This document shows, in pieces, positions 34,972 through 44,075 of a stretch of DNA of 64,000 bases (positions are counted from its first letter, which is position 1; each line of letters opens with the position of its first letter). The DNA lies in NCBI RefSeq assembly GCF_001695575.1, contig NZ_LUAX01000007.1:1364001-1428000 (forward strand), given 5' to 3'. The position numbers and the translations under genes are program-made. The notes below the pieces were generated by a model that had not been told where the DNA came from, did no database searches, and saw only the letters and a program-made list of their open reading frames with translations. This stretch comes from Vibrio europaeus (lineage in GTDB: Bacteria; Pseudomonadota; Gammaproteobacteria; Enterobacterales; Vibrionaceae).

Positions 34972-35118
34972 ATGAACAGTGCACAAGTTGCGGCGTCATT
35001 CTCGCAAGCAGCCGTTTCACCTAAGCGTGAAGTGTTGCTAAGAGAGTTTTTGGCGTTAGCGAAAATGGCATCGGCGATTGCCTTACCATTTTTGCTGTTG
35101 TCTCTGGCTTGGATTTAG
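34972..35118 (+). CDS. 48-residue single-pass membrane peptide
   Basis: A small ORF with a strong Shine-Dalgarno sequence (GAGGA, five bases before ATG). The first 25 residues are polar and basic, followed by a hydrophobic helix (MASAIALPFLLLSLAWI) ending at the stop, a C-tail-anchored layout. TTGAAG and TATAGA upstream form a plausible promoter, and a terminator follows directly. The peptide family is not recognised. The compact transcription unit is the evidence that it is real. Confidence 0.62.
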   Translation: MNSAQVAASFSQAAVSPKREVLLREFLALAKMASAIALPFLLLSLAWI

Positions 35119-35123
35119 TCCAG

Positions 35124-35148
35124 AGCACACAACACAAGGATGTGTGCT
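35124..35148 (+). terminator. Terminator of the 48-residue peptide gene
   Basis: Stem AGCACACA / TGTGTGCT, 9-base loop, then TTCTGTTTT. It lies between convergent genes but the T-run favours the plus strand. Confidence 0.8.
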
Positions 35149-35172
35149 TTCTGTTTTGACCTATCAAATACG

Positions 35173-36573
35173 CTATTCAGCGACACCACCTTTAGTCAAC
35201 TTCGTTGGGTTCAACAAACGTTCTAGTGTTGCACGATCCAAATCGGTTTCACGTTCAGCGACATCAATAATCGCTTCGCCTTCTTTATAGGCCTTCTTCG
35301 CAATGTCCGCTGCTTTTAGGTAGCCAATCACGGGGTTTAATGCCGTCACCAAAATTGGATTTTTGGCCAGTGCGACTTCAAGGTTGTCTTCGCGGACTTT
35401 AAATGTGGCGATTGCCTTATCTGCTAGTGCAGTTGCGCTGTTAGCGAGTAGCTCAATGCTCTCCAGTACGTTGTGAGCAATCACTGGCAGCATAACATTG
35501 AGCTGAAAGTTTCCTGACTGACCTGCAACCGTGATTGTCGTATCGTTGCCTATCACTTGAGCTGCTGCCATTGCTGCTGCTTCTGGAATCACAGGGTTTA
35601 CTTTTCCCGGCATGATAGATGAACCAGGCTGAAGACCTTGCAACTCAATTTCACCTAAACCTGCCAGCGGGCCAGAGTTCATCCAACGTAGATCGTTAGC
35701 AATCTTCATTGTCGCTACCGCGGCCGTTTTTAACTGGCCTGAAAGTGCGACAATGGCATCTTGGCTGCTGAGGTTATAAAAGAAATTCTCGCTAGAAGCA
35801 AAAGCAATACGTGTTGCTTGGGCTAGGTTGTCTGCAAACTTGGCTGCGAATCTAGGATCAGCGTTTATCCCCGTTCCTACCGCAGTGCCACCCTGCGCTA
35901 ATGCTTTGGCTGCAATCAGAGATTGTTCAATGCCAGTTTTCGCTTGTTCGATTTGGAACTGCCAGCCACCTAATTCTTGGTCGAATGTAATTGGCATCGC
36001 ATCCATCAAATGCGTACGTCCAGTTTTAACACTCTCGCCAACTTCAGCTCGCTTATCGCTTAGCACTTTAGATAGATGGTTTAACGCTGGGATAAGCTGC
36101 GTTTCTATCGCTAATACGGAACTAATTTGGATCGCAGTAGGAACAACGTCGTTACTGCTTTGTCCCATGTTAACGTGGTCGTTAGGATTCACATCGCCAC
36201 CAAGTAATTGTGAGGCGAGCGTTGCAATCACTTCATTGGCGTTCATGTTCGAACTGGTGCCAGATCCCGTTTGATAGACATCGATAGGGAAGTGCTCAAT
36301 GTGCTCACCATCAATGATGGTTTGTGCTGCGTCTGCGATAGCCTGTGCGATATCACCTTCTAGCAGTCCTAGTTGGGCATTGGTCAAAGCAGCGGTTTGC
36401 TTAATGTAGGCCAGTGCTTGAATAAAGCCTTCTGGCATCACATGCTTGCTGAAGTGAAAGTTATCGACAGCACGCTGAGTTTGCGCTTGGTATAGAGCAT
36501 TAAGAGGTACTTTTACCTCTCCCATACTGTCTTTCTCGGTACGAAATTCTTGTGCAGTAGGGCGTTGAGTCAT
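35173..36573 (-). CDS. fumC: Class II fumarate hydratase
   Basis: A 466-residue fumarase interconverting fumarate and L-malate in the TCA cycle, of the iron-free class II type. Signatures are GSSIMPGKVNP with its catalytic serine loop, TGSGTSSNMNANEV and GRTHLMDAMP. ATG 36573 with AGGA gives the normal family length; a longer frame runs back into fagA. It lies 17 bases after fagA, under the same Fur box, so it should be made when iron is short and iron-sulphur fumarases fail. Confidence 0.95.
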   Translation of the reverse strand: MTQRPTAQEFRTEKDSMGEVKVPLNALYQAQTQRAVDNFHFSKHVMPEGFIQALAYIKQTAALTNAQLGLLEGDIAQAIADAAQTIIDGEHIEHFPIDVYQTGSGTSSNMNANEVIATLASQLLGGDVNPNDHVNMGQSSNDVVPTAIQISSVLAIETQLIPALNHLSKVLSDKRAEVGESVKTGRTHLMDAMPITFDQELGGWQFQIEQAKTGIEQSLIAAKALAQGGTAVGTGINADPRFAAKFADNLAQATRIAFASSENFFYNLSSQDAIVALSGQLKTAAVATMKIANDLRWMNSGPLAGLGEIELQGLQPGSSIMPGKVNPVIPEAAAMAAAQVIGNDTTITVAGQSGNFQLNVMLPVIAHNVLESIELLANSATALADKAIATFKVREDNLEVALAKNPILVTALNPVIGYLKAADIAKKAYKEGEAIIDVAERETDLDRATLERLLNPTKLTKGGVAE

Positions 36574-36590
36574 TGTTGAGTCCTTTTGAA

Positions 36591-36971
36591 TTAGTCTAAT
36601 GGCGTTTGAATACGCTGTAATTGTTGTTTTAGGTGTAAAAACTGAACATCGCCATCTTCCCATTGATAATAGTAGCGTTTGAGACATATCAATGGCGTAT
36701 GGATAGAGTCTAGGCAGACTCGACGAAAAATTCGGCTGCGTATTGGATCTTGAATCGCATCAAGCAGGTGAAAATAGAGTTGGCGCAGGAAAAGCTCACA
36801 TAGAAGAGGATTTTCGTTATCCGTGCCAGATTCATATTGTGAGGCCAGAATCATAGCCCAATGTATGTAGTCATGAATGACGTCAGGTTCGAATCCACAT
36901 TGAGTATAACGATCAAGAAATCGATCCTGAGATTTGTAGAATGCGTTATAAAGTAGCTGTTGATTATCCAT
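36591..36971 (-). CDS. fagA: FagA-like protein upstream of fumC
   Basis: A 126-residue soluble protein resembling FagA, the fumC-associated gene of Pseudomonas and related bacteria, where fagA-fumC-sodA is induced by iron limitation. It has no known catalytic motif; its biochemical role is unknown. ATG 36971 with GAGGTG is preferred to the GTG two codons earlier. A perfect Fur box lies just upstream. No sodA follows fumC here, so the operon is shorter than in Pseudomonas. Confidence 0.78.
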   Translation of the reverse strand: MDNQQLLYNAFYKSQDRFLDRYTQCGFEPDVIHDYIHWAMILASQYESGTDNENPLLCELFLRQLYFHLLDAIQDPIRSRIFRRVCLDSIHTPLICLKRYYYQWEDGDVQFLHLKQQLQRIQTPLD

Positions 36972-36992
36972 ATGCACCTCAACTTAATGTAA

Positions 36993-37007
36993 TGATAATT
37001 ATTATCA
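36993..37007 (-). promoter_or_regulatory. Perfect Fur box upstream of fagA-fumC
   Basis: TGATAATTATTATCA is an exact 7-1-7 palindrome and matches the Fur consensus at every defined position. It lies 22 bases before the fagA ATG, where it would overlap the promoter and repress in high iron. Confidence 0.9.
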
Positions 37008-37086
37008 ATTCCATTTGTCGAATCAACCCTTAGTTTTGTGGTTAATTTCGATTATGAGGACTTGCGCCTAGGCAGCTACAAAATAA

Positions 37087-37114
37087 AAGCCCTGCTACGT
37101 GATTAGCAGGGCTT
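37087..37114 (-). terminator. Terminator of yghU
   Basis: Perfect 11-base stem AAGCCCTGCTA / TAGCAGGGCTT, 6-base loop, then TTATTTT on the minus strand. Confidence 0.88.
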
Positions 37115-37144
37115 AGGAAAGACAGTTGCCTCTATTGGATAGGG

Positions 37145-38002
37145 CTAAGGTTTTAATGCCAGTACTTGATCAATATCTTCAGCACTGTGGCGCTCTGGAA
37201 CTTGCTCCCAATCTTCGCCCCATGATCGGTTAACGATGCGTCCGCGCTGCACAGCTTCTCGTTCTTCAACTTGTTCCGCCCAGCGTTTCAAGTTTTTGTA
37301 GCTATCAACGTCTAAGAATTCTGCAGCATCGTAGGTTTTACCTAACACTAGGTTGCCATACCAAGGCCAGATAGCGATATCTGCGATAGTGTACTCTTCA
37401 CCCGCAATAAAGGTGTTGTTTGCCAGTTGTTTATCAAGAACATCTAACTGACGTTTTGCCTCCATGGCAAAGCGATTGATCGGGTATTCGAACTTCTCTG
37501 GCGCGTAGGCATAGAAGTGACCAAATCCACCACCTAGGTAAGGAGCAGAACCTTGAAGCCAGAATAACCAGTTCATGACTTGAGTTTTTGCGGCGATATC
37601 AGTAGGAAGGAAGTGACCGAACTTCTCTGCGAGATAGAGCAAGATATTGCCTGACTCAAACACATTAATCGGTGCATCGCCCGATTGGTCAAATAATGCG
37701 GGAATTTTTGAGTTTGGGTTTATCTCTACGAAGCCAGAGCCAAACTGGTCGCCCTCGCCAATCTTAATTAAGTATGCATCGTACTCAGCCTCTGTCACGC
37801 CAAGTGCAAGCAACTCTTCGAGCATGATTGTGACTTTCTGACCATTTGGAGTACCCATAGAGTGGAGCTGGATAGGGTGCTGACCAACAGGTAACGCTTT
37901 CTCATGACGAGCACCAGAATCAGGACGGTTGATACTCGCCCATTGGCCGCCGTTCTCGTCATCCATTTTCCATACTTTTGGTGGTACGTATTGGTTTGTC
38001 AT
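37145..38002 (-). CDS. yghU: YghU-family glutathione S-transferase
   Basis: A 285-residue GST of the nu class. The N-terminal extension (YVPPKVWKMDDENGG) before the thioredoxin fold, the PxP-like loop near SKIPAL and the FESGNILLYLAEKFG segment match E. coli YghU/YfcG, which have disulphide reductase activity with glutathione. It has its own terminator and no operon partner. Its role is probably in thiol-disulphide or peroxide metabolism in the cytosol. Confidence 0.92.
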   Translation of the reverse strand: MTNQYVPPKVWKMDDENGGQWASINRPDSGARHEKALPVGQHPIQLHSMGTPNGQKVTIMLEELLALGVTEAEYDAYLIKIGEGDQFGSGFVEINPNSKIPALFDQSGDAPINVFESGNILLYLAEKFGHFLPTDIAAKTQVMNWLFWLQGSAPYLGGGFGHFYAYAPEKFEYPINRFAMEAKRQLDVLDKQLANNTFIAGEEYTIADIAIWPWYGNLVLGKTYDAAEFLDVDSYKNLKRWAEQVEEREAVQRGRIVNRSWGEDWEQVPERHSAEDIDQVLALKP

Positions 38003-38149
38003 TGTTATTCCTTATTCAGATTGTTATCCGGCAATAATAAACATTGGGATACATAGATCGGATAAAAAGCCCTTAAGGAATTTTTTTTAGAACAGCTGGT
38101 TATTGACAATTTGGAAAGGATATAAGGAATTACTAATGCACAAGATTAA

Positions 38150-38174
38150 GCAGGCTTAGAAGGTCTAAGCCTGC
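38150..38174 (-). terminator. Hairpin after the phosphoglucomutase-like HAD gene
   Basis: Perfect 11-base stem GCAGGCTTAGA / TCTAAGCCTGC with a three-base loop, 22 bases past the stop. No strong T-run follows, so termination is probable but not certain. Confidence 0.6.
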
Positions 38175-38195
38175 ATAGCGTTTAGTTGTTGGTGC

Positions 38196-38846
38196 TTAGT
38201 GATTTGCCTTTAAGTAGGTAAGAACATCGGTTAAAGAAGGCAGAATGTGGTGACCCAATGCTTTGACTTCTTCACAAGGCTCAACAAGGTCAGGAATTTG
38301 GAAAGTGGTCATATGAGCCGCAACAGCACTGCGAACGCCATTGTTAGAGTCTTCAAAAGCAAGGCAGTGTTCTGGCTGTACATTTAGGCGCTGTGCCGCA
38401 AGCACGTAAATCTCTGGATCAGGTTTGCCGTGTGTTACCTCGCAGCCGCAAGTCACACTATCAAAATATTTCGACAAGCCAGCGAGTTCCAGCTTAACCG
38501 TCGCAACTTCACGATGAGTCGAGGTTGCTACCGCGGTTGGAACATTGTTGCTTTTCAACCACTCCAATAACTCCACCACGCCCTCTTTTACCGGTATTGC
38601 CTGATGCTTGACGATGGCATCGTAATTTATACGCCATTCTGCATGAAGCCTATCAAGGTCGTCACCATATGCTTGGCGAAGAATCAGATCAATGCCCGCA
38701 GAGTTTCTGCCGATGATTGAAAGATACACGTCTTCATAGAAAGGGAGATTGACATTTTCACAGGCTTGCTTAAACACACGCATACAAACGCGTTCAGTGT
38801 CGAGTAATAGCCCATCCATATCAAAGATGGCAGCTTGAAATTTCAT
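38196..38846 (-). CDS. HAD hydrolase, beta-phosphoglucomutase-like subgroup
   Basis: A 216-residue HAD enzyme with motif I FDMDGLLLDTE, motif II VATSTHR, motif III Lys in THGKPDPEIY and motif IV FEDSNNGVRSA. The cap domain is of the small helical type. Members are sugar phosphatases or phosphoglucomutases; its closeness to an alpha-amylase gene is suggestive but each gene has its own terminator. Start and length are standard. Confidence 0.88.
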   Translation of the reverse strand: MKFQAAIFDMDGLLLDTERVCMRVFKQACENVNLPFYEDVYLSIIGRNSAGIDLILRQAYGDDLDRLHAEWRINYDAIVKHQAIPVKEGVVELLEWLKSNNVPTAVATSTHREVATVKLELAGLSKYFDSVTCGCEVTHGKPDPEIYVLAAQRLNVQPEHCLAFEDSNNGVRSAVAAHMTTFQIPDLVEPCEEVKALGHHILPSLTDVLTYLKANH

Positions 38847-38955
38847 AGGTACGACTTAATCCATAACAGTGTGGTCAGACATTCTTGCACACAAAATAAT
38901 TATAGTAAAAGCCAAGGTTTAGGATAGTGAGTCTTAGGTGTCTAGAGGTTAAGTT

Positions 38956-38984
38956 CAAAGGCCTAAGCGATGCTTAGGCCTTTG
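38956..38984 (-). terminator. Terminator-like hairpin after the amylase gene
   Basis: Perfect 13-base stem CAAAGGCCTAAGC / GCTTAGGCCTTTG with a three-base loop, 14 bases past the amylase stop. Confidence 0.75.
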
Positions 38985-38997
38985 AGATGGTGTACTG

Positions 38998-40395
38998 CTA
39001 CAGCTTCCACATTCTAGCGGTGCGCGCTGGTACAGTAAATTGGTGGTAACGTGAGTTAACGGTTGTTGTGTCTGAGCTTAAGACATCTTTATACGCAACG
39101 TGCCAGTTAAACTCATTCTGGTAGGTATCAACAGTGATTGTTTTACTTTCACCACATTTATTGATTCCGACAACTCCCTCTTTGCCACGCTTGAACAGCA
39201 AGGTACATTGATCACTGTGTAGCATGGTCATTGATTTACCTTGCATCGCATTGTGGAATTTGAGCATGTTGATCATGTTAGAAGCTTTCCAAACATCTGC
39301 CCATCGTCCATTATCTTTATCTTCGCTGTCAGGCAGTTCATCACTGTAGATAAGAGGCGTTCCCCCATCTTTACCTAGAATGTACGCGTAAGCCAGTTTC
39401 TCGTCGGTAGGATCCATGATCTGATACCGGAATCCGTCGTTAGTAGGAATATCGTGGGTAATCGTGAAGGTAATAGCGCGCGCATCTTCTAATGCTTGAC
39501 CGTAGGCCTTCGGATTATGCAGTTGGTTTAGCCCACCACCCAAAGAGAAAGCACCTCGGATGGAAGCGAATAGTGGGAAATCATATGCTGCGTGGTTGGT
39601 ATTATTCAGGTAAGGCGCAAGGAAGGCTTCGTAGCCGCTATTACCTTTGCCGCCACTTGTAATGACTTCACCGAACACGTGCATTCCGGATACAATGTCA
39701 GATGAGAAAATTTTGTCGATTTGATATTGGCTCATATGCTTCACCGCATCTATACGGAAGCCTTTGATACCCATAGACTTTAGCGCTTTAAGGTAGCTCT
39801 TCTGTTGTGCTACAACCCAGTTGTTTGGATCTAAATCTGGTAGACCTGTATCACCTTCAGCGCCACATAGTCGCCAGTACTGAACGTGACCTGGATCGTT
39901 CCAGTTAGTGATACATCCGGCTGGGTGAAAGTCTGAAGCCGAGAATAGGTTTTGGCTTAAATCACCAAACAGCTTTTGCTCAGCATAATAATTAGCACGA
40001 GAGGCATAATCATTTAGCACATCCGTTCCAGGATAGTTAAGGTCGCTACGTTTCCATGCTTCATTTGCCATGTGATTAAGAACGACGTCGGCATAGACAT
40101 CAACCCCTTGCGCTTTAAGGGCTGCAATCATCGCCTCTAGGTCTTGCTTATTACCTAAAGGTGAGTCGATAACACGTAGATCTTGTGGTTGATAACGTGC
40201 CCACCATTGAGTCCCACTTGACTTCATAGCCGGTGAAATCAACACTTTCTTATAACCATTGGCAGCGATTTGTTGTGCATTCTGAGTGATATCAGAGTAT
40301 TTCCAATTGAATGCGTGAAGTATCGCCTCGGCACTGGCAACTTGAGAAATACAGAGTGCAGCTGTGGCAGCGAATATTGATGTTATCTTTTTCAT
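38998..40395 (-). CDS. Secreted alpha-amylase (GH13)
   Basis: A 465-residue enzyme with a signal peptide cleaved near ASA-EA. The four GH13 regions are visible: DVVLNHM, GFRIDAVKH with the nucleophile Asp, HVFGEV with the acid Glu, and THDIPTND with the third Asp. The last reads THD rather than NHD, as in the Aeromonas/Xanthomonas type of amylase (GH13 subfamily 27 by memory). It cleaves alpha-1,4 glucans outside the cell. It is divergent from the SgrR-like regulator, a likely control pair. Confidence 0.93.
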   Translation of the reverse strand: MKKITSIFAATAALCISQVASAEAILHAFNWKYSDITQNAQQIAANGYKKVLISPAMKSSGTQWWARYQPQDLRVIDSPLGNKQDLEAMIAALKAQGVDVYADVVLNHMANEAWKRSDLNYPGTDVLNDYASRANYYAEQKLFGDLSQNLFSASDFHPAGCITNWNDPGHVQYWRLCGAEGDTGLPDLDPNNWVVAQQKSYLKALKSMGIKGFRIDAVKHMSQYQIDKIFSSDIVSGMHVFGEVITSGGKGNSGYEAFLAPYLNNTNHAAYDFPLFASIRGAFSLGGGLNQLHNPKAYGQALEDARAITFTITHDIPTNDGFRYQIMDPTDEKLAYAYILGKDGGTPLIYSDELPDSEDKDNGRWADVWKASNMINMLKFHNAMQGKSMTMLHSDQCTLLFKRGKEGVVGINKCGESKTITVDTYQNEFNWHVAYKDVLSSDTTTVNSRYHQFTVPARTARMWKL

Positions 40396-40599
40396 AGGGT
40401 TTTCTCGTTATTGATATTCACAATAATGATATTTTTGCTCGTTGCTATTAGTAGTGCTTAAACTCAAACTCTGAATTATGGTCACGCTCTGTAGGGGCTG
40501 AATTTATAAAATTCCTGCTAAAGTAGGATTTTGCAGTGATGGCTGTTTATGCACTTGATTCAGTACATGTGATTTAACGGTTGGCAAACTGATTAACGT

Positions 40600-42318
40600 G
40601 TGCTTCTATCCGGGCGAGAAAATTATGCAATTGAATTTACAAAACTTATTGGGTATCCATTGAGCGACGCAAATCTACGTAGACTTCAACAGCTACTGTT
40701 AAAATATGAACCGGAAAAGGTTTACCATTTGGCGATCGATGAATTAGAGATTGCACTTTCTACATCTCGCCGAAACACCTCGAACATACTTAAAAACCTC
40801 GCGGATCTGGGGTGGATTTGCTGGTTACCATCAAAAGGAAGAGGCAATTTAAGCCAGTTTCGTGTCAAGGTCTCATTGTGTGGTGCATTAGAACAAATGT
40901 TTGTTGTTGAACTCGAGCAAGGCCGTTTCTCAACTATAACTCGGATGATGGAACTTTATGGTGAAACAGCAGTTAAAGCATTAACAAGTGCGACAGAAAA
41001 ACAAAATCGATTAAACGAAGAGTGTGGGAATTTATTGATTACCCAATATCCTTGGGTCGATAAACTGCAGCCCGCGATTACTTATCGTTTGCCCGAACTA
41101 CATATATTGCAGAGTATTTTCAACACCTTGCTTGTTCAGGACGAAAAAGGAAGAGTTCAAGCGGGTCTAGCGCACTGTTGGCAAGTGGACGGGCGATTCA
41201 TCAATCTTTGGTTGCGCCCTGAAATCTTGTGCCATAACGGAGAGCGTTTAACAATCTCTAGTGTGGTCAAATGTTTGAAGCAATTGAAGGATATAGAGGG
41301 GCCGGTAAAGTATCTGTTCGCGCAAGTAGCAGAAATTAGAGAAATTAGCGGGAATCAGCTTGAAATCGAGTTGTACCATACGAATCCATATTTTCTTTAC
41401 ATTTTATGTTTGGCACATGCTTCTATCTACTGTGAAGAAAAGGTTACGTTCTCCAGTGGTTTGACTGTCAATATCGGTACAGGGCCTTTCTATGTCAAAG
41501 AGTGGGATACAGAGCGCATCGTCCTTAAAAGGCATTGTAAGTATTATGGACACAGTGCGTTGCTAGACCAAATTACGTTAACAGAAGCCCCTGACCTAAA
41601 TGATTACAACCTCAGTTTCAATCGTAAAGATGGGGCGGTCGAAGAGAGCATGATCAATGCACTTTCTTATTTAGCTATCAATTATCGAAGTGACGCGGCT
41701 ATTTCTGAATCCAATATTAGAAGCTTATTGGAGTATATTCGTCAAAAGAGGGCGTTTTTTGATGCTGATTTAGTCATTGAAGATCTTAGTTTTACTGCCA
41801 GCGATAAAACTAACACCTTGGTTGAAGCTCCTCGTTTAGAAGGGCATCTTATTCTGACTAAACCTAAGCTTACTATTCCGCTATTAAAGAGAACCGTTGC
41901 TTGGCTGAAGGGCGCGATTGAGGAAACGGGTATTGTCGTTGAGGTCCAAACGCTCGAAGACATAAGTGATCCAGGAGCCATGCGAGATAAAGCAGATATT
42001 CTATTTATTGAGGAAATCATTGAGCAACCCCAAGAGTTTGGCTTGTACGACTGGTTACTTGCGTCTTCAGGGTTAAGATTCATTTATAATGACGCTGAAA
42101 TGATGGCTCACTGCGAGAACGTAAGGCTAGCCGTCAGTGACAAAGAGCCGTTTGTAGCACTCAAACAAATAGAGCGTTCACTTTATAATCGGAAGCAATT
42201 ACTACCACTTTTTCATGGTAAAGAGAAAGTGACTTGTAGCGTCGAAGTACAAGGCGTCGAAATAAATAAAACAGGGTATAGTAACTTCTATAATTTGTGG
42301 ATTAACAAGAATACTTAG
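40600..42318 (+). CDS. SgrR-family transcriptional regulator
   Basis: A 572-residue protein with the SgrR layout: an N-terminal winged-helix domain (SRRNTSNILKNLADLGWICW, followed by GRGN) and a C-terminal domain like an oligopeptide/solute-binding protein (YRLPELHILQSIFNTLL, GTGPFYVKEW). SgrR proteins sense small ligands and, in E. coli, glucose-phosphate stress. GTG 40600 is the first possible start but no strong Shine-Dalgarno sequence is seen, so the exact start is open. It faces the amylase gene across a 200-base gap and may respond to a starch product. Confidence 0.83.
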   Translation: MLLSGRENYAIEFTKLIGYPLSDANLRRLQQLLLKYEPEKVYHLAIDELEIALSTSRRNTSNILKNLADLGWICWLPSKGRGNLSQFRVKVSLCGALEQMFVVELEQGRFSTITRMMELYGETAVKALTSATEKQNRLNEECGNLLITQYPWVDKLQPAITYRLPELHILQSIFNTLLVQDEKGRVQAGLAHCWQVDGRFINLWLRPEILCHNGERLTISSVVKCLKQLKDIEGPVKYLFAQVAEIREISGNQLEIELYHTNPYFLYILCLAHASIYCEEKVTFSSGLTVNIGTGPFYVKEWDTERIVLKRHCKYYGHSALLDQITLTEAPDLNDYNLSFNRKDGAVEESMINALSYLAINYRSDAAISESNIRSLLEYIRQKRAFFDADLVIEDLSFTASDKTNTLVEAPRLEGHLILTKPKLTIPLLKRTVAWLKGAIEETGIVVEVQTLEDISDPGAMRDKADILFIEEIIEQPQEFGLYDWLLASSGLRFIYNDAEMMAHCENVRLAVSDKEPFVALKQIERSLYNRKQLLPLFHGKEKVTCSVEVQGVEINKTGYSNFYNLWINKNT

Positions 42319-42413
42319 CCGAAAACATGCACTCTTTGCTCTAATTCCTTTCATGTTTTTTCTTGTCGAAGATAGCTAGTATTAGACTCGCGTTCATTAC
42401 TGCCATGACGCCG

Positions 42414-42436
42414 CGCGCCATCCCCCCAATGGCGCG
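42414..42436 (+). terminator. Terminator of the SgrR-like gene
   Basis: Perfect stem CGCGCCAT / ATGGCGCG, 7-base C-rich loop, then TTTTTG, about 95 bases past the stop. Confidence 0.85.
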
Positions 42437-42471
42437 TTTTTGTCTCTAACTACTAATCAAGGTCTCCTTTA

Positions 42472-43941
42472 ATGAATTTAAAACTTATTGCTGTTGTATC
42501 GCTCTCTGCAGGCGTTGTTGCGTGTGGGGGAGGTGGTGATGAAGGTTCATCAAGCTCAACCACTACACCGCAAACTCGTAGTATTAAGGGTGTCGCAATT
42601 GACGGTTACATCTCGGGTGCGACAGCATTTATCGATCTTAACTACAACGGAAAACTGGATTCTGGAGAGCCTAGCGCAATCACCAATAAGGAGGGGAGTT
42701 ATAGTTTGTCGTTAGCTGGAGCCAATTCGGATTGTATCGACTTTGCACCTGTCGTGGTTGACGTACCTGTTGGTGCGATTGATGCGGATAACCCGAGCAC
42801 ACCGATTACAGAACCGTATAAACTGGTTTTTCCACCGGCAATGACTCTAAGTAGTGAGCATGAAATCAAGTCGACGACTCCGTTGACTACAGTACTATGG
42901 AATCAAATTCAGGCCGATTTACATCAAGGTGGCATTACGAGTTGTACAGCGCTCAAAGAGGCAGTTAATACTCAAAGTAAGGTCATTCAGAATGTAAAAC
43001 AAGCTGATCTGCGACTTGCAGGTGAGTACAACATCGCTGTAGAAAGTCTTTATGGCGATTTCATCAAGAATCAAAACAAAGAATTGTACGATTTAGCTCA
43101 GAACATGATGCCAGCTCTTAGGAAGTCGTACCTAGAGACTAAAGCGCTGCAGCAGGCAAACCCCAATGCTCAACAAGCGTATGTTGATTACTACTGGCAG
43201 TATTGGGATAAAGATAAAAATCAAAAAGTTGACAAGTGGTTTAAGGTCAAAATGGTGATGACCGACAGCAAGTTGACCCAAACGCGTCATGAGGTTTCCT
43301 CTGATTTAGAGCGAGAAATACAGCTATTAACACAGTATGAAAGAAACTCTAAGAAAAGTGCGGGGCTGTATTACGATAAGGAAGCGCAGATTTACGATTG
43401 GAACGTTAGTGGCCGTGGAGATTATACGTGCAGAATTACTGAGAATATTGAGCAATTGGTTCAACCAAACTCACTAACAACATACAAAGTCAGTAACGCC
43501 TCATCTTCTACTGAATCAGATTGGAACAGTTGCGTTAATAAAAATGTTGGGGAAAATTATAGCCAAAATTTAGAGGTTAAAGTGGTAAACAATTACCGGG
43601 ATGGTCAATTGCGCTTTCAACACAATTTTCTGTACAACAAGAATATTCCTTATGCAGCGTGGGTTAACATCGATGGTCAACTGGACAATTTCAGTCGCAG
43701 CACTTTGGATGCATTGAACTACCTTTCTACTGATTTTGATGACAACTCAGACTATGGTGCGAGCTCATGGTGGAGATCCAAGCATCAACAGATTGCCATT
43801 ACGCCGTTTAAGTATAATGGGATTGATATTACTAGATATTCGAATGGGTCTTGGTGGAAGAATACCCATTACCATAACGGAACTACGCGTAGTGAATGTT
43901 CAAAAGACTCAGGTGTCAGTTGGACGACAAACTGTAGTTAA
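42472..43941 (+). CDS. Large lipoprotein with calcium-binding-like loop
   Basis: A 489-residue lipoprotein: signal sequence with lipobox VVAC (Cys18), a GGGG and Ser/Thr linker, then an Ig-like or carboxypeptidase-regulatory-like segment with DLNYNGKLDSGEP, an EF-hand-like loop common in surface proteins. The C-terminal two thirds has no recognised domain but is rich in Tyr, Trp and Asn, suggesting a beta fold. It sits alone with its own terminator. Anchored in the outer membrane by inference; function unknown. Confidence 0.75.
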   Translation: MNLKLIAVVSLSAGVVACGGGGDEGSSSSTTTPQTRSIKGVAIDGYISGATAFIDLNYNGKLDSGEPSAITNKEGSYSLSLAGANSDCIDFAPVVVDVPVGAIDADNPSTPITEPYKLVFPPAMTLSSEHEIKSTTPLTTVLWNQIQADLHQGGITSCTALKEAVNTQSKVIQNVKQADLRLAGEYNIAVESLYGDFIKNQNKELYDLAQNMMPALRKSYLETKALQQANPNAQQAYVDYYWQYWDKDKNQKVDKWFKVKMVMTDSKLTQTRHEVSSDLEREIQLLTQYERNSKKSAGLYYDKEAQIYDWNVSGRGDYTCRITENIEQLVQPNSLTTYKVSNASSSTESDWNSCVNKNVGENYSQNLEVKVVNNYRDGQLRFQHNFLYNKNIPYAAWVNIDGQLDNFSRSTLDALNYLSTDFDDNSDYGASSWWRSKHQQIAITPFKYNGIDITRYSNGSWWKNTHYHNGTTRSECSKDSGVSWTTNCS

Positions 43942-43957
43942 TCAATTTATTTTTATG

Positions 43958-43980
43958 AAGCCCCAAGTAGGGGCTTTTTT
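43958..43980 (+). terminator. Terminator of the large lipoprotein gene
   Basis: Stem AAGCCCC / GGGGCTT with a five-base loop and a T-run. Confidence 0.9.
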
Positions 43981-44075
43981 GTATCTGAAATCATTTACTA
44001 GGTATTTGTAGTAAACCAAACGGTCAATGTTTAGTAGACTGTCTCCCTAACTATAAAATTCAAAAGGAGATAGGG

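Noticed and set aside
36574..36687. N-terminal extension of fumC
   Set aside because: It reads back through the fagA end; the ATG at 36573 with AGGA gives the standard fumarase length.
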